Assembly (NCBI GenBank): GCA_025617745.1
Contig: CM046867.1
Location: 26,528,705 to 26,592,704 of the forward strand
Length of the DNA: 64,000 bases
Source of the DNA: Heliocidaris erythrogramma
Taxonomy: Eukaryota; Echinodermata; Echinoidea; Camarodonta; Echinometridae
Direction of reading: 5' to 3'
Shown piece after piece: positions 47,945-58,939 of this stretch; position 1 is the stretch's first letter; each line of letters opens with the position of its first letter. Below the pieces are notes generated by a model that made no database searches, was not told the DNA's origin, and saw only the letters and a list, made by a program, of their open reading frames with translations. The position numbers and the translations under genes were made by a program.

Positions 47945-48475
47945 AAAAATATGTCCCTACGATACAAAATTGAGGCAGTCCAACGACGTGCGGCAAGATT
48001 CGTTCTTCATAGGTACCACCACACAGAAAGTGTCTCTTCCATGATCCAAGAGCTTAAGTGGACCTCATTAGAGAAACGCAGACGTGATGCCTGTCTTGCC
48101 CTCCTGTACAAGATTCGACATGGACTCGTTGGACTAAACGCAGACCAGTTCCTCACTCCTATGGCACACAGTAACACCAGACAATACCACCCAAATAAAC
48201 TCAAGCCGATTACCACCCGTACCCAGCTGTACCACACCTCCTTCTTCCCGAGGACCATTGCGGTATGGAACTCACTCCTTCCTGAAATCCTGGTTTCTGC
48301 TACGTTAGGAACCTTCCAGGGAGCGCTTTCGACTCAGGGCCACTAGAGGCCAAGATCGGTTTTTACTCGCACATTGTACATACAAGCACCAATTGACCGC
48401 ACTGCACGCAGGCACCTTGCCGGACATGAGGTAACCCTCCTTGACGTAATATCCTGACTGATGGATCCTGTCGAG
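47945..48475 (+). mobile_element. LINE reverse transcriptase C-terminal fragment
   Basis: The open frame 47951-48346 encodes IEAVQRRAARFVLHRYHH, MIQELKWTSLEKRRRDACLA, LYKIRHGLV and SFFPRTIAVWNSLLPEIL. This is the conserved region after the reverse transcriptase thumb in many LINEs. There is no active site and no start; it is a 5'-truncated copy with one intact frame. A GAAGTAGAAGTAGAAG tail follows at about 48480. Confidence 0.85.
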
Positions 48476-48859
48476 TACTGAAGTAGAAGTAGAAGACTAT
48501 ACATTGTCATTTGCCCATGTAAATTGTAGGACCCACGGAATAGTAGTGGTTTCACTCAGGACGCTATAGTACTGTGTACATCATTATATGCTGTACGTAG
48601 CCAGGATCACTCATAGGCTTTAACATGTAGCTACAATATACTTTTTAGACAGTGTGTAGAATCTAGGCAGTCGTACACCTAACGTCCATGCGCATTGAGT
48701 CGCCACCCGACGGCCTTAAACTTCCTATACTGCTAAATTAAACTTTATTCTTGCCAAAATCCTGATTTAATATGAAAACATCCCCTAAAATATATCGAAA
48801 ACATGATTCATGAAAATGCTCCATTATAAAGCGAATGATGTCACTATATACGTACTTCC

Positions 48860-49340
48860 GGGATGGCGACTCAATAGGTGGCTGCTGTTGAGTTGCGCCC
48901 ATCGATCTCTACCAGTAGTTACAAATCCAATACTGCGCGCATGCGCACACCACACAGGCATGACAGGCGCGTCGTACATACACACAACACGTGTGCCAGA
49001 TCTACGGTTAGCAGGACATGGAAAATGCCCTGAAATAACACTTTCCTGATAACTCTTGCGACCGACAGGTTCTTCACCACAGCATCTCCTCCTAGGGAAA
49101 CTTTGGGAATGTTTCTTTTCGATTTGTCATTACTATTTATTTCAAAAAACTTAAAAATATAGGATAAGAAATTCGCGAGTACTCACCAGTGTTTGTGTAT
49201 CCATGCCTCCTCTTGTCATGCAGATTTAAAATGGCGGCTGCGTGCGATGGCACGTGCGCACGTACTTACACTGCGTCACTGCTTCTCATCTGTGCGCGGC
49301 CATTTTGTCATTTGCATACCGGTATGCGCGTGTTGGCTCA
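48860..49340. promoter_or_regulatory. CpG-rich promoter-like region
   Basis: GC- and CpG-rich compared with the surroundings, with GCGCATGCGCAC-type words (NRF1-like) near 48936 and AAAATGGCGGC (YY1-like) at about 49227. On the minus strand a candidate first exon has ATGGATACACAAACACTG followed by donor GTGAGT near 49189. No second exon could be joined. It may serve a minus-strand gene or the gene starting near 53 kb. Confidence 0.3.
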
Positions 49341-49670
49341 TCACACAGCTGATCAAAAATATTGAAAATGAAAAGAAATGGTATGGAAAAATCAACCAAA
49401 CAAAATTTATATCCCCCGATAGGTAATCTGAATCTCATGTTTATTCATCTACTGAATATGTATCTTCTGCTTCTTTCAAAATGATGTGATAAAATCTTAC
49501 GTAGCTGCATAAAAATTCATACAAATATACTCTTAAAATGTTGAAATAATTACGTAATTTACAGAAAAAATGGTAGGTATTGGAATTTGGCCCAAAATTT
49601 TAAAACTGCAGTTTTTTAGAATGAATGAATCATTATTTAAAATATACAAATAATTTCTTGGTACTACAAA

Positions 49671-50049
49671 ATTTCAATATAGCACGTAAAAGAGACATGA
49701 TAACAAAGCTTTTCGACCTGCACTCATCAGGTTATCACGCAGGTATATAACAAATTACTCGAAATCAACTATATTATACTCGATGAACCCGGACGCAACC
49801 CGTACGCCGTAATTTCAGAACAATCGCAAAGCTTGGACGAACTCCTTTTGTCTGCACAGAAGGGGTTCGTGCGATTGAATGTTGGCGGCTTCCAGAAAGC
49901 GTAAATGCGCTGCGCTTCTGGCCCGGGACATAATTGAGAATTGATCGTCGGCATAGCTTTGTGCGCAAGCTGGATTGTTCAGCAAATGGAGACCAATCGC
50001 TGAATCGCATTTGGCTATCTTTGGTCTGTTAGCGTGCATTTCAGATTTG
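49671..50049 (-). mobile_element. Penelope-like element, short 5'-truncated copy (broken)
   Basis: Nearly the same sequence as 53855-54205, in the same orientation: the end of the GIY-YIG endonuclease region and the 3' tail. It stops at CAGATTTG and is followed by unrelated AT-rich DNA. The tail keeps CTGATGA...GAAA on the minus strand, the order of a hammerhead core. It is a fossil fragment without a functional frame. Confidence 0.85.
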
Positions 50050-50540
50050 TATATATGTATTTAAATATCTTTAGCTTCCTATTTTAGACCTCTATATATA
50101 TATATACATTTTATTTTATAACCGCTATGTTATTTTAAACCTTTAGGTGACTCTTGAGTCCTAGGGTTAGGGTTTAGCGTTAGGGTTAAATTTGGGTGGC
50201 TGTCGCAAAAAAAAGTCTTTTCCATGCCGTTTTTCCGAAGATTCATAATTATTATTAGGTTGTTACTTTGAAGGTTCAATAATCCTAAAAAATGAGGGGT
50301 CTACCAGGTTCATCATGAAATGAAATGGGGTGGTTCGTATTTCCAAAAATGTAATAGAACCCTGCATTTTTGAATTACAAACCTTCAGAATAATGAACCT
50401 TATTACATTCTCGGAATGGTGAACCTTTTTTCTTTTTCGTAAATACGAGCCCCAGATCTATTTCAAATTTCATTTTTGGAATTTTGAACCCTTTTTCATT
50501 TTTGGAATCATGAACCTGCTTCAGATAAACAGACCTTTGA
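50050..50540. other. Spacer with TA-rich run and GAACC words
   Basis: (TA)n lies near 50095 and a short TTAGGG-like patch at about 50163-50188. From about 50370, loosely spaced ATGAACCTT words look like the ancestral form of the following minisatellite. Confidence 0.5.
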
Positions 50541-51456
50541 AATAATGAACCTTAGGTTGGAGTTATGAACCTTAGGTTGAAGTTATGAACCTTAGGTTGG
50601 AGTTATGAACCTTAGGTTGGAGTTATGAACCTTAGGTTGAAGTTATGAACCTTAGGTTGAAGTTATGAACCTTAGGTTGGAGTTATGAACCTTAGGTTGG
50701 AGTTATGAACCTTAGGTTGAAGTTATGAACCTTAGGTTGGAGTTATGAACCTTAGGTTGGAGTTATGAACCTTAGGTTGGAGTTATGAACCTTAGGTTGG
50801 AGTTATGAACCTTAGGTTGGAGTTATGAACCTTAGGTTGGAGTTATGAACCTTAGGTTGAAGTTATGAACCTTAGGTTGGAGTTATGAACCTTAGGTTGG
50901 AGTTATGAACCTTAGGTTGGAGTTATGAACCTTAGGTTGGAGTTATGAACCTTAGGTTGGATTTATGAACCTTAGGTTGGAGTTATGAACCTTAGGTTGG
51001 AGTTATGAACCTTAGGTTGGAGTTATGAACCTTAGGTTGGAGTTATGGACCTTAGGTTGGAGTTATGGACCTTAGGTTGGAGTTATGGACCTTAGGTTGG
51101 AGTTATGGACCTTAGGTTGGAGTTATGGACCTTAGGTTGGAGTTATGGACCTTAGGTTGGAGTTATGGACCTTAGGTTGGAGTTATGAACCTTAGGTTGG
51201 AGTTATGAACCTTAGGTTGGAGTTATGAACCTTAGGTTGGAGTTATGAACCTTAGGTTGGAGTTATGAACCTTAGGTTGGAGTTATGAACCTTAGGTTGG
51301 AGTTATGAACCTTAGGTTGGAGTTATGAACCTTAGGTTGGAGTTATGGACCTTAGGTTGGAGTTATGGACCTTAGGTTGGAGTTATGGACCTTAGGTTGG
51401 AGTTATGGACCTTAGGTTGGAGTTATGGACCTTAGGTTGGAGTTATGGACCTTAGG
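50541..51456 (+). repeat. 20-bp minisatellite, about 46 units
   Basis: The unit is AGTTATGAACCTTAGGTTGG, repeated with almost no length change. Two positions vary: GG/GA at the end, and GAAC/GGAC in the middle. GGAC units form one block of seven (from 51041) and one of six (from 51341), separated by eight GAAC units. The flanks (50370-50540 and 51456-51570) hold degenerate GAATTATGAACCCT words, so the array grew inside an older repeat. Confidence 0.97.
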
Positions 51457-51570
51457 AGTAATGCAACAAATGTTCGGAATTATGAACCCCCTATTATGGA
51501 AAATTTGTGTTTTGGAATTATGAACCCTCTGAATTACGAACCCTCAGAAAAACAAACTTTCGGAAAAACG

Positions 51571-53044
51571 ATTGAGTGCTCCTGGCTGGGTATCCAGACA
51601 AGTGATTTTCAAACAGAAATTTGAACACTTTTACATTTTAGATTTAATCAATCTTTTTCCAAAGATAATGTTAATAGTATTCTTTTAAAAGGCGAATATT
51701 CACAGAAATTAGTGTTACTTGATGCATGTTTTTTGTGAATTTCAACAATAAACACATATTTGAGCTCAGTGTCTGGACACACAACCCCCCATCCTATATG
51801 TAGGACGTGCAGGGATCTCCCCTGGGAGAAGGTAGCTTTGAAGGCTCTATGGTGCATGGAAGAGTTGCTGGCAGATCTAACGTTGAATTAAAGCTAATGC
51901 TAATCGTGGAGAGTAGCATGAACATTTTATTCTGCCAAAGATAGCGTGAACTTTTTATTCTGCCAAAGAGAGTAGCGAGGAGGGGGTTTGATTTTTAATC
52001 TTCAATGAATCTCCATGGAGCCTTCTAAAATACAAGTGACCATGGTTGGCATGGTGACTCACTATTCCGTATGCACACTGTCCAGGTCATGGTTTATGGC
52101 TAGAGCGGGGAATTCTCTCTAACACTTCCCTGGCTAGAGTACCCAAGTCTGTACAGTGCCCTTGTCTGCGCACACGCCTATGGTGCATTTCTGATGAAAC
52201 AAAACATGCAATGAAGGCAAAGTTTTCATCTTTATTATAGCGATAGATATTCATGCAAAAAGCAAGTCAAAATATCACAAACCTTAAAATGTTGTCATTC
52301 ACGTCAAAACTCTTGAAGTGCATGTAAAATGAATGAGTGTGCATACTTGGGCACCATTGATTTTTCTTTGTTGAAATAACATGGCTGCCATTTCTTTTGA
52401 AAATGACATTGCTGTTGCTCTAATCTTGATGAGATTCTTTGCACACTTTCATGTACTCATTAGAATATCAGGAATAATTTAAAATTAAGCATTGGAGGAA
52501 TATTATAGAAATTTTTTGTTCAAAGCAAGACATAGGGCTCCCCATCATACTTTTATGTTGAATTTCATGACAAATATTCATTAAGTTGAAATAGATCTAT
52601 CATCTAACCACCATGAAAATTCCTGAAATATTGCATGCAACTTATTAAATTTAGATCTACATGTACATGTAGGTCTACATGTACATGTAGATCTAGATCT
52701 ACAGTTCCAGATCTACTCTCTGGATACAGGGACCGCGGAACCGGGGGGGCTGGAGCCCTCCACTTTTTTCAGTAAACACGTGCAAACGTATGGCAGCGCA
52801 AAAATGTGGTATACATGTACACGCAGCCCCCCCCCCCCCCCCCCCCCCCCACTTTCCAAGACGTTCTGCCGCGCCTGGGATACCCAACATGTCTGGACAC
52901 ACAATGTGTTCGTATATGAGATTCATGCAATACCTTGGCTGAAAGAATGGATAGAGTAAACAGTTTAACATGAAAATAAATAAATAAATAAATGTGTTAC
53001 AAGTTTTAATTTAATCTTTTGCAATCTTGATTTCTCTTCATCAG
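51571..53044. other. Upstream region of the 53-kb gene
   Basis: No coding exon is recognised. A repeat fragment at about 52729-52877 starts GGGACCGCGGAACCGGGGGG, contains a long poly-C run and ends ACGTTCTGCCGCGCCTGGG. TACATGTA words are clustered at 52660-52695. A TTTCTCTTCATCAG acceptor ends the segment. Confidence 0.45.
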
Positions 53045-53083
53045 GTACAGAAAAGGTTAATATACACTGTAGTAAGACAACCA

Positions 53084-56000
53084 ATGATGGATTTCATTGC
53101 CGTATTCCAAGGTCTACTGATATTATCTACAGTACAAGTAAGTTAATGACACATTATTGTTCATATGCTTACTAGACTGTCAACCTTTAAATCTGGAAAT
53201 GATTAACAGATACCAAAGATATCTATAGTCAAGACATACAATCAATGGACACCATGGACACCATGCAGGTATTCACATGTAACATGTTATCGGGTACAGA
53301 GAGTGAACTTCATTTTTATGACCGACCAACTTCAGACAAACCATAAGGAAAACTCATCATCATGAATTCCTAACCCAAATCGTGACTAAATGTCTCCAGT
53401 CTCTCACAACAAGGTCAGAGTAATTTCCAAGTGGGCCACAAGTTTTGCTGGTTTTATTTTTCTGTGCTCTACTGTATATTACATAGGCCTATGTAATCAC
53501 TGTCTCATCAATTATCATATTGGAGATTTACTAAGGAAATAAAAACATATATTCTACATTGTATTCTTTGCAGCTTGCTACATGTCCTCCTCCTACCCGG
53601 TTTCGTAAATGGCGTGTTCTCCCAAACCCAAATGAAGGTGGCACATGTGGAAGAACTCCAGAGTTAGGGTAAGTTAAGTCCATTTTCTGGAAACTTCTCA
53701 TCCAGTAGGCAATCAAATAGTCTTTGTTATCAATGTAGTAAATTTGAATTTTATTTCAATACTCTATTGTCTTTGAAATGGATGGTACGATTTGCAAAAT
53801 AAAAGTATTTAAATATTTCTTTTCTTATGAGGGACCAGTCTCGAACAATAACACTATTTCAATATGGCACGAAAAAGAGATAGCGAAGCTTTTCGACCTG
53901 CACTCATCAGGTTATCACGCAGGTATATAACAAATTACTCGAAATCAACTATATTAATACACTCAATGAACCCGGACGCCGTAATTTCAGAACAAAGCTT
54001 GGACTAACTCTTTTTGTCTGCACAGAAGGGGTTCGTGCGATTGAATGTAGGCGGCTTCCAGAAAGCGTAAATGCGCTGCACTTCTGGCCCAGGACATAAT
54101 TGAGAATTGATCGTCGGCATAGCTGGATTGTTCAGCAAATGGAGACCAATCGCTGAATCGCATTTGGCTATCTTTGGTCTGTTAGCGTGCATTTCAGATT
54201 TGCAGGCACGGATGGGCTGCGTGCGCTGATTGCTTGTACGGTTCCGAATAGTCGAGGGGACGTGTTTAATGCGTTCAGCCAACCGCTGAGAAGTACGGCC
54301 CACGTACCTGGCATCGCACCGGCACTGAAATTGGTAAATAACATTACTCAAGTGGGGGTGGGTAGTACATCCTTGCTAGTTGACGTGTCCAAACCGCGTA
54401 ATAGCAACGTGACACTGTGTGTTTGATCTGACTGGCATATTTGTCAGATACCTTTGCCCCTCCATGGTAGTTTGAGATACATGAGGCATTTGGCAGGTCC
54501 AGATCTGGTGTCAGATTTGGATTGTGCCTCCAGCGTCCGTGTTATGGTGCGAGATATAACATGCTCAGGGTAACCATTGTCAAGGAGAATAGTTTTGATT
54601 TTCGCAATTTCGGGAGCTAATTTGCACTCGGAGCAAATCCTAAGGGCGCGGCACACTAAGTTTCTAATGAGCCCAATCTTGTATGAAGTTGCACTGTACG
54701 AGTCCCATCTCATGAATTTGGGCTTGTGATAGACGGAAGTGATAAATTTCCCATCATTTCTCTCCACGAGAACGTCGAGAAATGGGAGCGCATTGGACAG
54801 TTCAATTTCACATGTGAATTTTAGCGCGGGATTGGCCCGGTTCATTTGTGTAAGGAAAACCTCACACGTTGCGCGGTTGTCAAAAATTGTAAACGTATCA
54901 TCAACATACCAACAATACACACGCGGGACTATATTAAGATCGGTGGTGTTCTGTAGCAGGTGCGTTTCATGAAAGCCAACAAAAATGTTAGCGAGCGCGG
55001 GGCCTAATGGGGATCCCATAGCCACACCATCTATCTGTGAATACATCGTATCATTGAAACTAAACTCAACCGCGCGAGTGGCCAAGTTCATGAGATCAAT
55101 GAGTACGGGCTCAGGAACAGGTGGCGAATCTAAGTCGTCATGATAGAGATAAGAAACACAGATGTCAATAGCTTCTTTCAGTGGTACGTTGGTATTAGGC
55201 TAGAGATATCAAAGGGTTTCTTTACTTGATTATCAAGCAAAATGTATATTTTTGCATAAAATATTTAAAGGAGAATTAACCCCTGAGTACAAATTTACTT
55301 ATATTGAAAGGTGTAATATATTCCTACTTATTGGCCTAAATCATTTTCTAATAAGATATCAGAAAAGGGTATAAATAAAGATATTCCAACACCCGGTATC
55401 GTCTCCTACTCATTTACATGGGGGTTGCCATTTTCTTGCTGATTTGGATTTGTACATGAACCATTGAGAAATGTTCCGGTCAGGAAGATATTTTGAATCC
55501 AAGACCTAAATTGCTTTTCTTCATTACCTAAAATCCCATATGTGACGAAAAATATAAAGTGGGTGTTTACATGATTTATAAAAATTAAATCTTTATAATG
55601 ATACTTTTAAATTGTCTGGTTTTGCTTAACAAAAATCTATTTTCTTGGGTTTGCCAAACAGAGCAGTATGCAGCATGCATTCTGACTTTTCAAGTCCCAT
55701 TATCCGAAAGCAGGTGAATGCATAGTTTGCTGCTATAGATGCTCAGGGAAGAAGCATCCATAAAATTTGAATTAATTTGCTCCGTCCATTGCGTCACAGT
55801 ATCTAGAAAATAGATTTATATTAAGCGAATATTGATTTTCAACAGAAATATATAAGGAAATCTTCAGTTTAAAAATAAATTGACATATCTATTCTATATT
55901 TTTAATCTCAAATGGGTTTTTAATTTTGAAAAAGGCAATTGGGCATTTGGATTAAGAAAATCTTCTTGTACACATAAAAAAATGGCAGCCCCCATGTATT

Positions 56001-58082
56001 GCTAGCAGACGATACATATTGCTAGCAGATGATAAATTTTGCTCAGAAAATCTTGATTCGTATCGATCTCGTATATTTTGACGCGAAGCCATATAGTCTA
56101 ACAAGTAGGAATAAATAACACCTTTCAACACTATCGTCTTTATTGTTTGAGGTTAATTCTCCTTTAAGAAAAAAATTAAGATTTACATGGAAATAACAAT
56201 GGATTTTTTTTTCTTTGTGCGATTTTCGAGGTTTGTGCAGAATTTTATGGCGGTCAGTTCCCCCTCCCCAGCCAGAGATTCCTGATTTTTTTTTTTTTCA
56301 GGAAAAAAATTTAAGCGATACCTTTTTTGTACAAATAAAGAAATTAATTCTTTGGAGTTGTTACATGTCATTAAATTCAGAATAACAAGAGTGCATTGAG
56401 TTTGTGTTTTATTGGGGGGGGGGGGGGCACTTGAAAGAACTTATTCTCCTCATATATTATGACATGTGTAAAATGTTTATAATGTCTTGTCATTCTATCT
56501 GAGGATGGGTAAGAACAGCCAAGGGCAAAGTCTCCCCAATAATATAATGTAAATCTATTTCCTTCGCCATAATATAAACAGAATACTGTGATAAATTTGG
56601 TTCAGGGCTTATAAAAAGATGTTCCCCAAGCAACATTGATCAACTGAGAAAATTGCCATGGCAGTTGGTGTGTTGTCTATTTCTACATGTAACTGTAATT
56701 TGTCTTGTTATTACTACTAATAATTACCTTTCCCTGTTTCATACAGAGAATGCTGTACATGTTCCCTTTCCCCTGTTTCATACAGAGAATGCTGTACATG
56801 TTCCCTTTCCCCTGTTTCATACAGAGAATGCTGTACATGTTCCCTTTCCCCTGTTTCATACAGAGAATGCTGTACATGTTCCCTTTGCAATGTTGTTCAA
56901 CAAAGATACATGTACACTGAAATATTAGTTGCTGTGTTCTCTACAGGTATTTCTAATCATAATTCATTTTATTACTACTTGTACTGTACATTTGCTTCCT
57001 TCTCTCCCCCTGTTTTACACAGAGAATACTGCGACAAATTTGGTTCATTGCTAATAAAAAGATGTTCCCCGTGCAACCTATCTCAACTGAGGAACAATGC
57101 TATATCCTTCCCAGAGGAGTGTGCCAACTTACCATGTCCTTACCGATGCCCAGAAGAGATCAGTGATACGGTATCACCAGCCCCAAGCACCAGTTGTGAT
57201 TTAACAACAACTTCTTTGACCACACTAGGTACCGGTATGTACAGAGAAACCTGTATAAATAAACCTGTGTATAAAGACCCCTCATGGGAGACAAGAGAAA
57301 TGGTCTAAATAGGCAGGTGATCTTTAAATACCAGTTTGTTTGATACCCATTTCAGTGAGAAACTCTATTCAAGAGTTCTAAACTCTTGTCTTTAATTGGA
57401 TTGGATTAGATGGCTTGATGTGATAGAACTTGTACCCCACACATTCAATTACATGTAGCATGAAGTATTTTAGAAGATTTATTTATTGTATTGGCATTCT
57501 AATCAAGTAATCTGTACATCAGGGCCCCGTTTCATAAAAATTTGTTATCAATAACAACTGCCTCATTTCTATGACAAATTCACTCTCAGCCAATCAGATT
57601 CAAGGATTTCAGTAGCTTATAACAATTATTGTAACTTGTTATGGATAAAAAGTTTTATTATATGGGGCCCTGTTCTCAGACCACCTTAAATATGATTTCA
57701 TTAACATTTTTCCTTCATTTATTATTATTGTTTTTATTTCCATCCACTGTTTTGTGTCATTTTATCTTAAAATCAACGTGCTTAATCTTCTGAGATTGCT
57801 GATATATAGATCTGTGAGTCGATTACTAACAATATCTCATTTTTAATGACATAAAGTGTCTTGATGTCATATTTATACTTTGTATACATGTATTATTATA
57901 ATGAGCATGTGGACTTCATATTTAATTGATTTTTTTTGTTTGTTTTTGTTACTCTTCAGATTCAACAACTGATTTGCCATCAACATACAGATATATTTCT
58001 GCAACACTAACATCAGCTCCAACACGGGCATCATCTGAGACTACCTCAAGCTTTCAGACTAAAAGGCCATCAAATATATCTG
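53084..58082 (+). CDS. Unrecognised secreted or membrane protein with Cys-rich and Ser/Thr-rich regions (partial)
   Basis: Four exons join with consistent phases: 53045-53137 (start ATG 53084), 53574-53668, 57023-57234 and 57960-58082, all with GT/AG borders. The first 161 residues are visible and the gene runs on past 58082. Residues 1-20 form a hydrophobic signal peptide (MDFIAVFQGLLILSTVQLA). Residues 22-108 carry nine cysteines (22, 43, 53, 64, 67, 83, 88, 92, 108) with CPPPTRFRKWRVLP, GGTCG and KRCSPC motifs. From about 97 on it is Ser/Thr/Pro-rich like a mucin stalk. I do not recognise the family; a TNFR-like or thrombospondin-like extracellular domain is possible but not shown. The exon-1 acceptor implies an untranslated exon upstream. 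Intron 2 holds transposons, a decayed duplicate exon and a splice-acceptor minisatellite. Confidence 0.65.
53855..55240 (-). mobile_element. Penelope-like retroelement, 5'-truncated and broken
   Basis: Fossil Penelope-like element on the minus strand, inside intron 2 of the 53-kb gene. Parts in order are reverse transcriptase (about 55200-54444, with AMGSPLGPALANIF and YVDDTFTIF), GIY-YIG endonuclease (54351-54004, with VIYQFQCRCDARYVGRT), and the 3' tail to 53855. Reverse transcriptase followed by GIY-YIG defines the family. The 5' part is missing and there are a few breaks. The tail holds a CTGATGA...GAAA order like the hammerhead motifs known in this family. Its high identity to the 49671-50049 fragment suggests both are fairly recent. 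Confidence 0.9.
55269..56163. mobile_element. TTAA-flanked DNA element (895 bp)
   Basis: The ends AGGAGAATTAACC and GGTTAATTCTCCT are flanked on both sides by TTAA (55265-55268 and 56164-56167). Subterminal blocks GAAAGGTGT and TTCCTACTT are mirrored as AAGTAGGAA and ACACCTTTC. TTAA target sites are typical of Kolobok and piggyBac elements. The internal DNA has no transposase. It inserted beside the Penelope-like element in the same intron. Confidence 0.8.
56581..56664 (+). pseudogene. Decayed duplicate of exon 3 of the 53-kb gene
   Basis: Encodes EYCDKFGSGLIKRCSPSN then IDQLRKLPWQ, against EYCDKFGSLLIKRCSPCN then LSQLRNN in the true exon at 57023. The acceptor region reads AAACAG/AATAC instead of CACAG/AGAATAC, which shifts the frame if used, and one cysteine is lost. 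The exon end is not conserved. It is a relic of tandem exon duplication, about 440 bp upstream of the working exon. Confidence 0.75.
56730..56900 (+). repeat. 39-bp minisatellite of splice acceptors (4 units)
   Basis: The unit joins a polypyrimidine tract (CCCTTTCCCCTGTTTC), ATACAG and AGAATGCTGTACATGTT. AG dinucleotides sit at 56746, 56785, 56824 and 56863. The unit matches the acceptor and first codons of exon 3 (CCCCCTGTTTTACACAG/A GAATACTG). Each unit is 13 codons with no stop in the exon frame, and the frame stays open to the true exon at 57023. Confidence 0.95.
57520..57672. mobile_element. MITE with CAGGGCCCC ends
   Basis: It begins CAGGGCCCCGTTTCATAAAA and ends TATTATATGGGGCCCTG, an inverted pair over 153 bp, within intron 3 of the 53-kb gene. 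The inner block CTCTCAGCCAATCAGATTCA also occurs at about 60820-60850. No target duplication is visible. Confidence 0.7.
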
Positions 58083-58290
58083 GTATGTACACCTCATTTT
58101 CTCGTCCTTAGATTACAAACAAAAGACAAAATGACATTGCATGTTACTTACCATGAAAGCAGAAAATTAGAGAAAAATTTATAAATTGTTAAAAATTTCA
58201 ACAAAATCAGACAAATCATAAGAAAATTAAGCTATTTTTAAGTGTTTGAAAGGGGTTGTTCTTATGCTTTTATTTAGACATTCTTGCATA

Positions 58291-58939
58291 GACCTGACGC
58301 CTCAAAACCTACAATAAGTCGCCAAAATTATTTTTTTTGTTTTATACATTTTCTGAAAGTAAAGATTCTCAGCTTTCCAATGGTATATCACTTGCCTAGT
58401 TTACTCGATGATAACGCCTTTAAAGATCACATTTAGAATCGGTATGTAACCAGCAAACTCCTATTCAGGGAAAATGGCCGTTTAAGTTCGGAACAAAAGA
58501 GTGCTAAACCTTCGCTCTCTGTGCGCGCCCAAGTAAAACTGGGTATTCAAATGGCCATAGCAACCGATATGAAGGGATTATCAGATTAGGCTGAATTTTG
58601 GCAAGCTGCTCCAGGAGGACCTATTCATTACTCACTCCAAAAATCAATTTAATACCTTTAGAGGTAAAGTAGTAATTTGGCATTGAATGAAAGTATTACA
58701 AAAGCTCTCCAAACATTCATTAGCTCTACAGGTGAAAAAAGGAGTCATTTTAAAATGCCCCAAAAACATATTTCTAAGTCGAATTACGACTCACAAACTT
58801 GAGACATGATAGAATGATAATGAAACTGCCCATTTCTATCAAAAACAGAAAATCGACCGATCCAAGCAAATTTACTATTTTGGGCTGTTTGCTACGTTGT
58901 GGTCCGTGCGACTTATTGTAGGTTTTGAGGCGGCGGGTC
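58291..58939. mobile_element. TIR element, 649 bp
   Basis: Inverted ends of about 32 bp: GACCTGACGCCTCAAAACCT then ACAATAAGTCGC on the left, mirrored by GCGACTTATTGT and AGGTTTTGAGGCGGCGGGTC on the right. ATA flanks both sides, a possible 3-bp duplication. There is no coding capacity and the superfamily is unclear. Confidence 0.75.

Noticed and set aside
50163-50188. Interstitial telomere (TTAGGG)n
   Set aside because: Only about three imperfect units; too short to call.
56683-56877. Repetitive proteins from other frames of the 39-bp minisatellite
   Set aside because: The 39-bp unit is a multiple of three with no stops in several frames, so open frames arise automatically; only the frame of exon 3 is linked to a gene.
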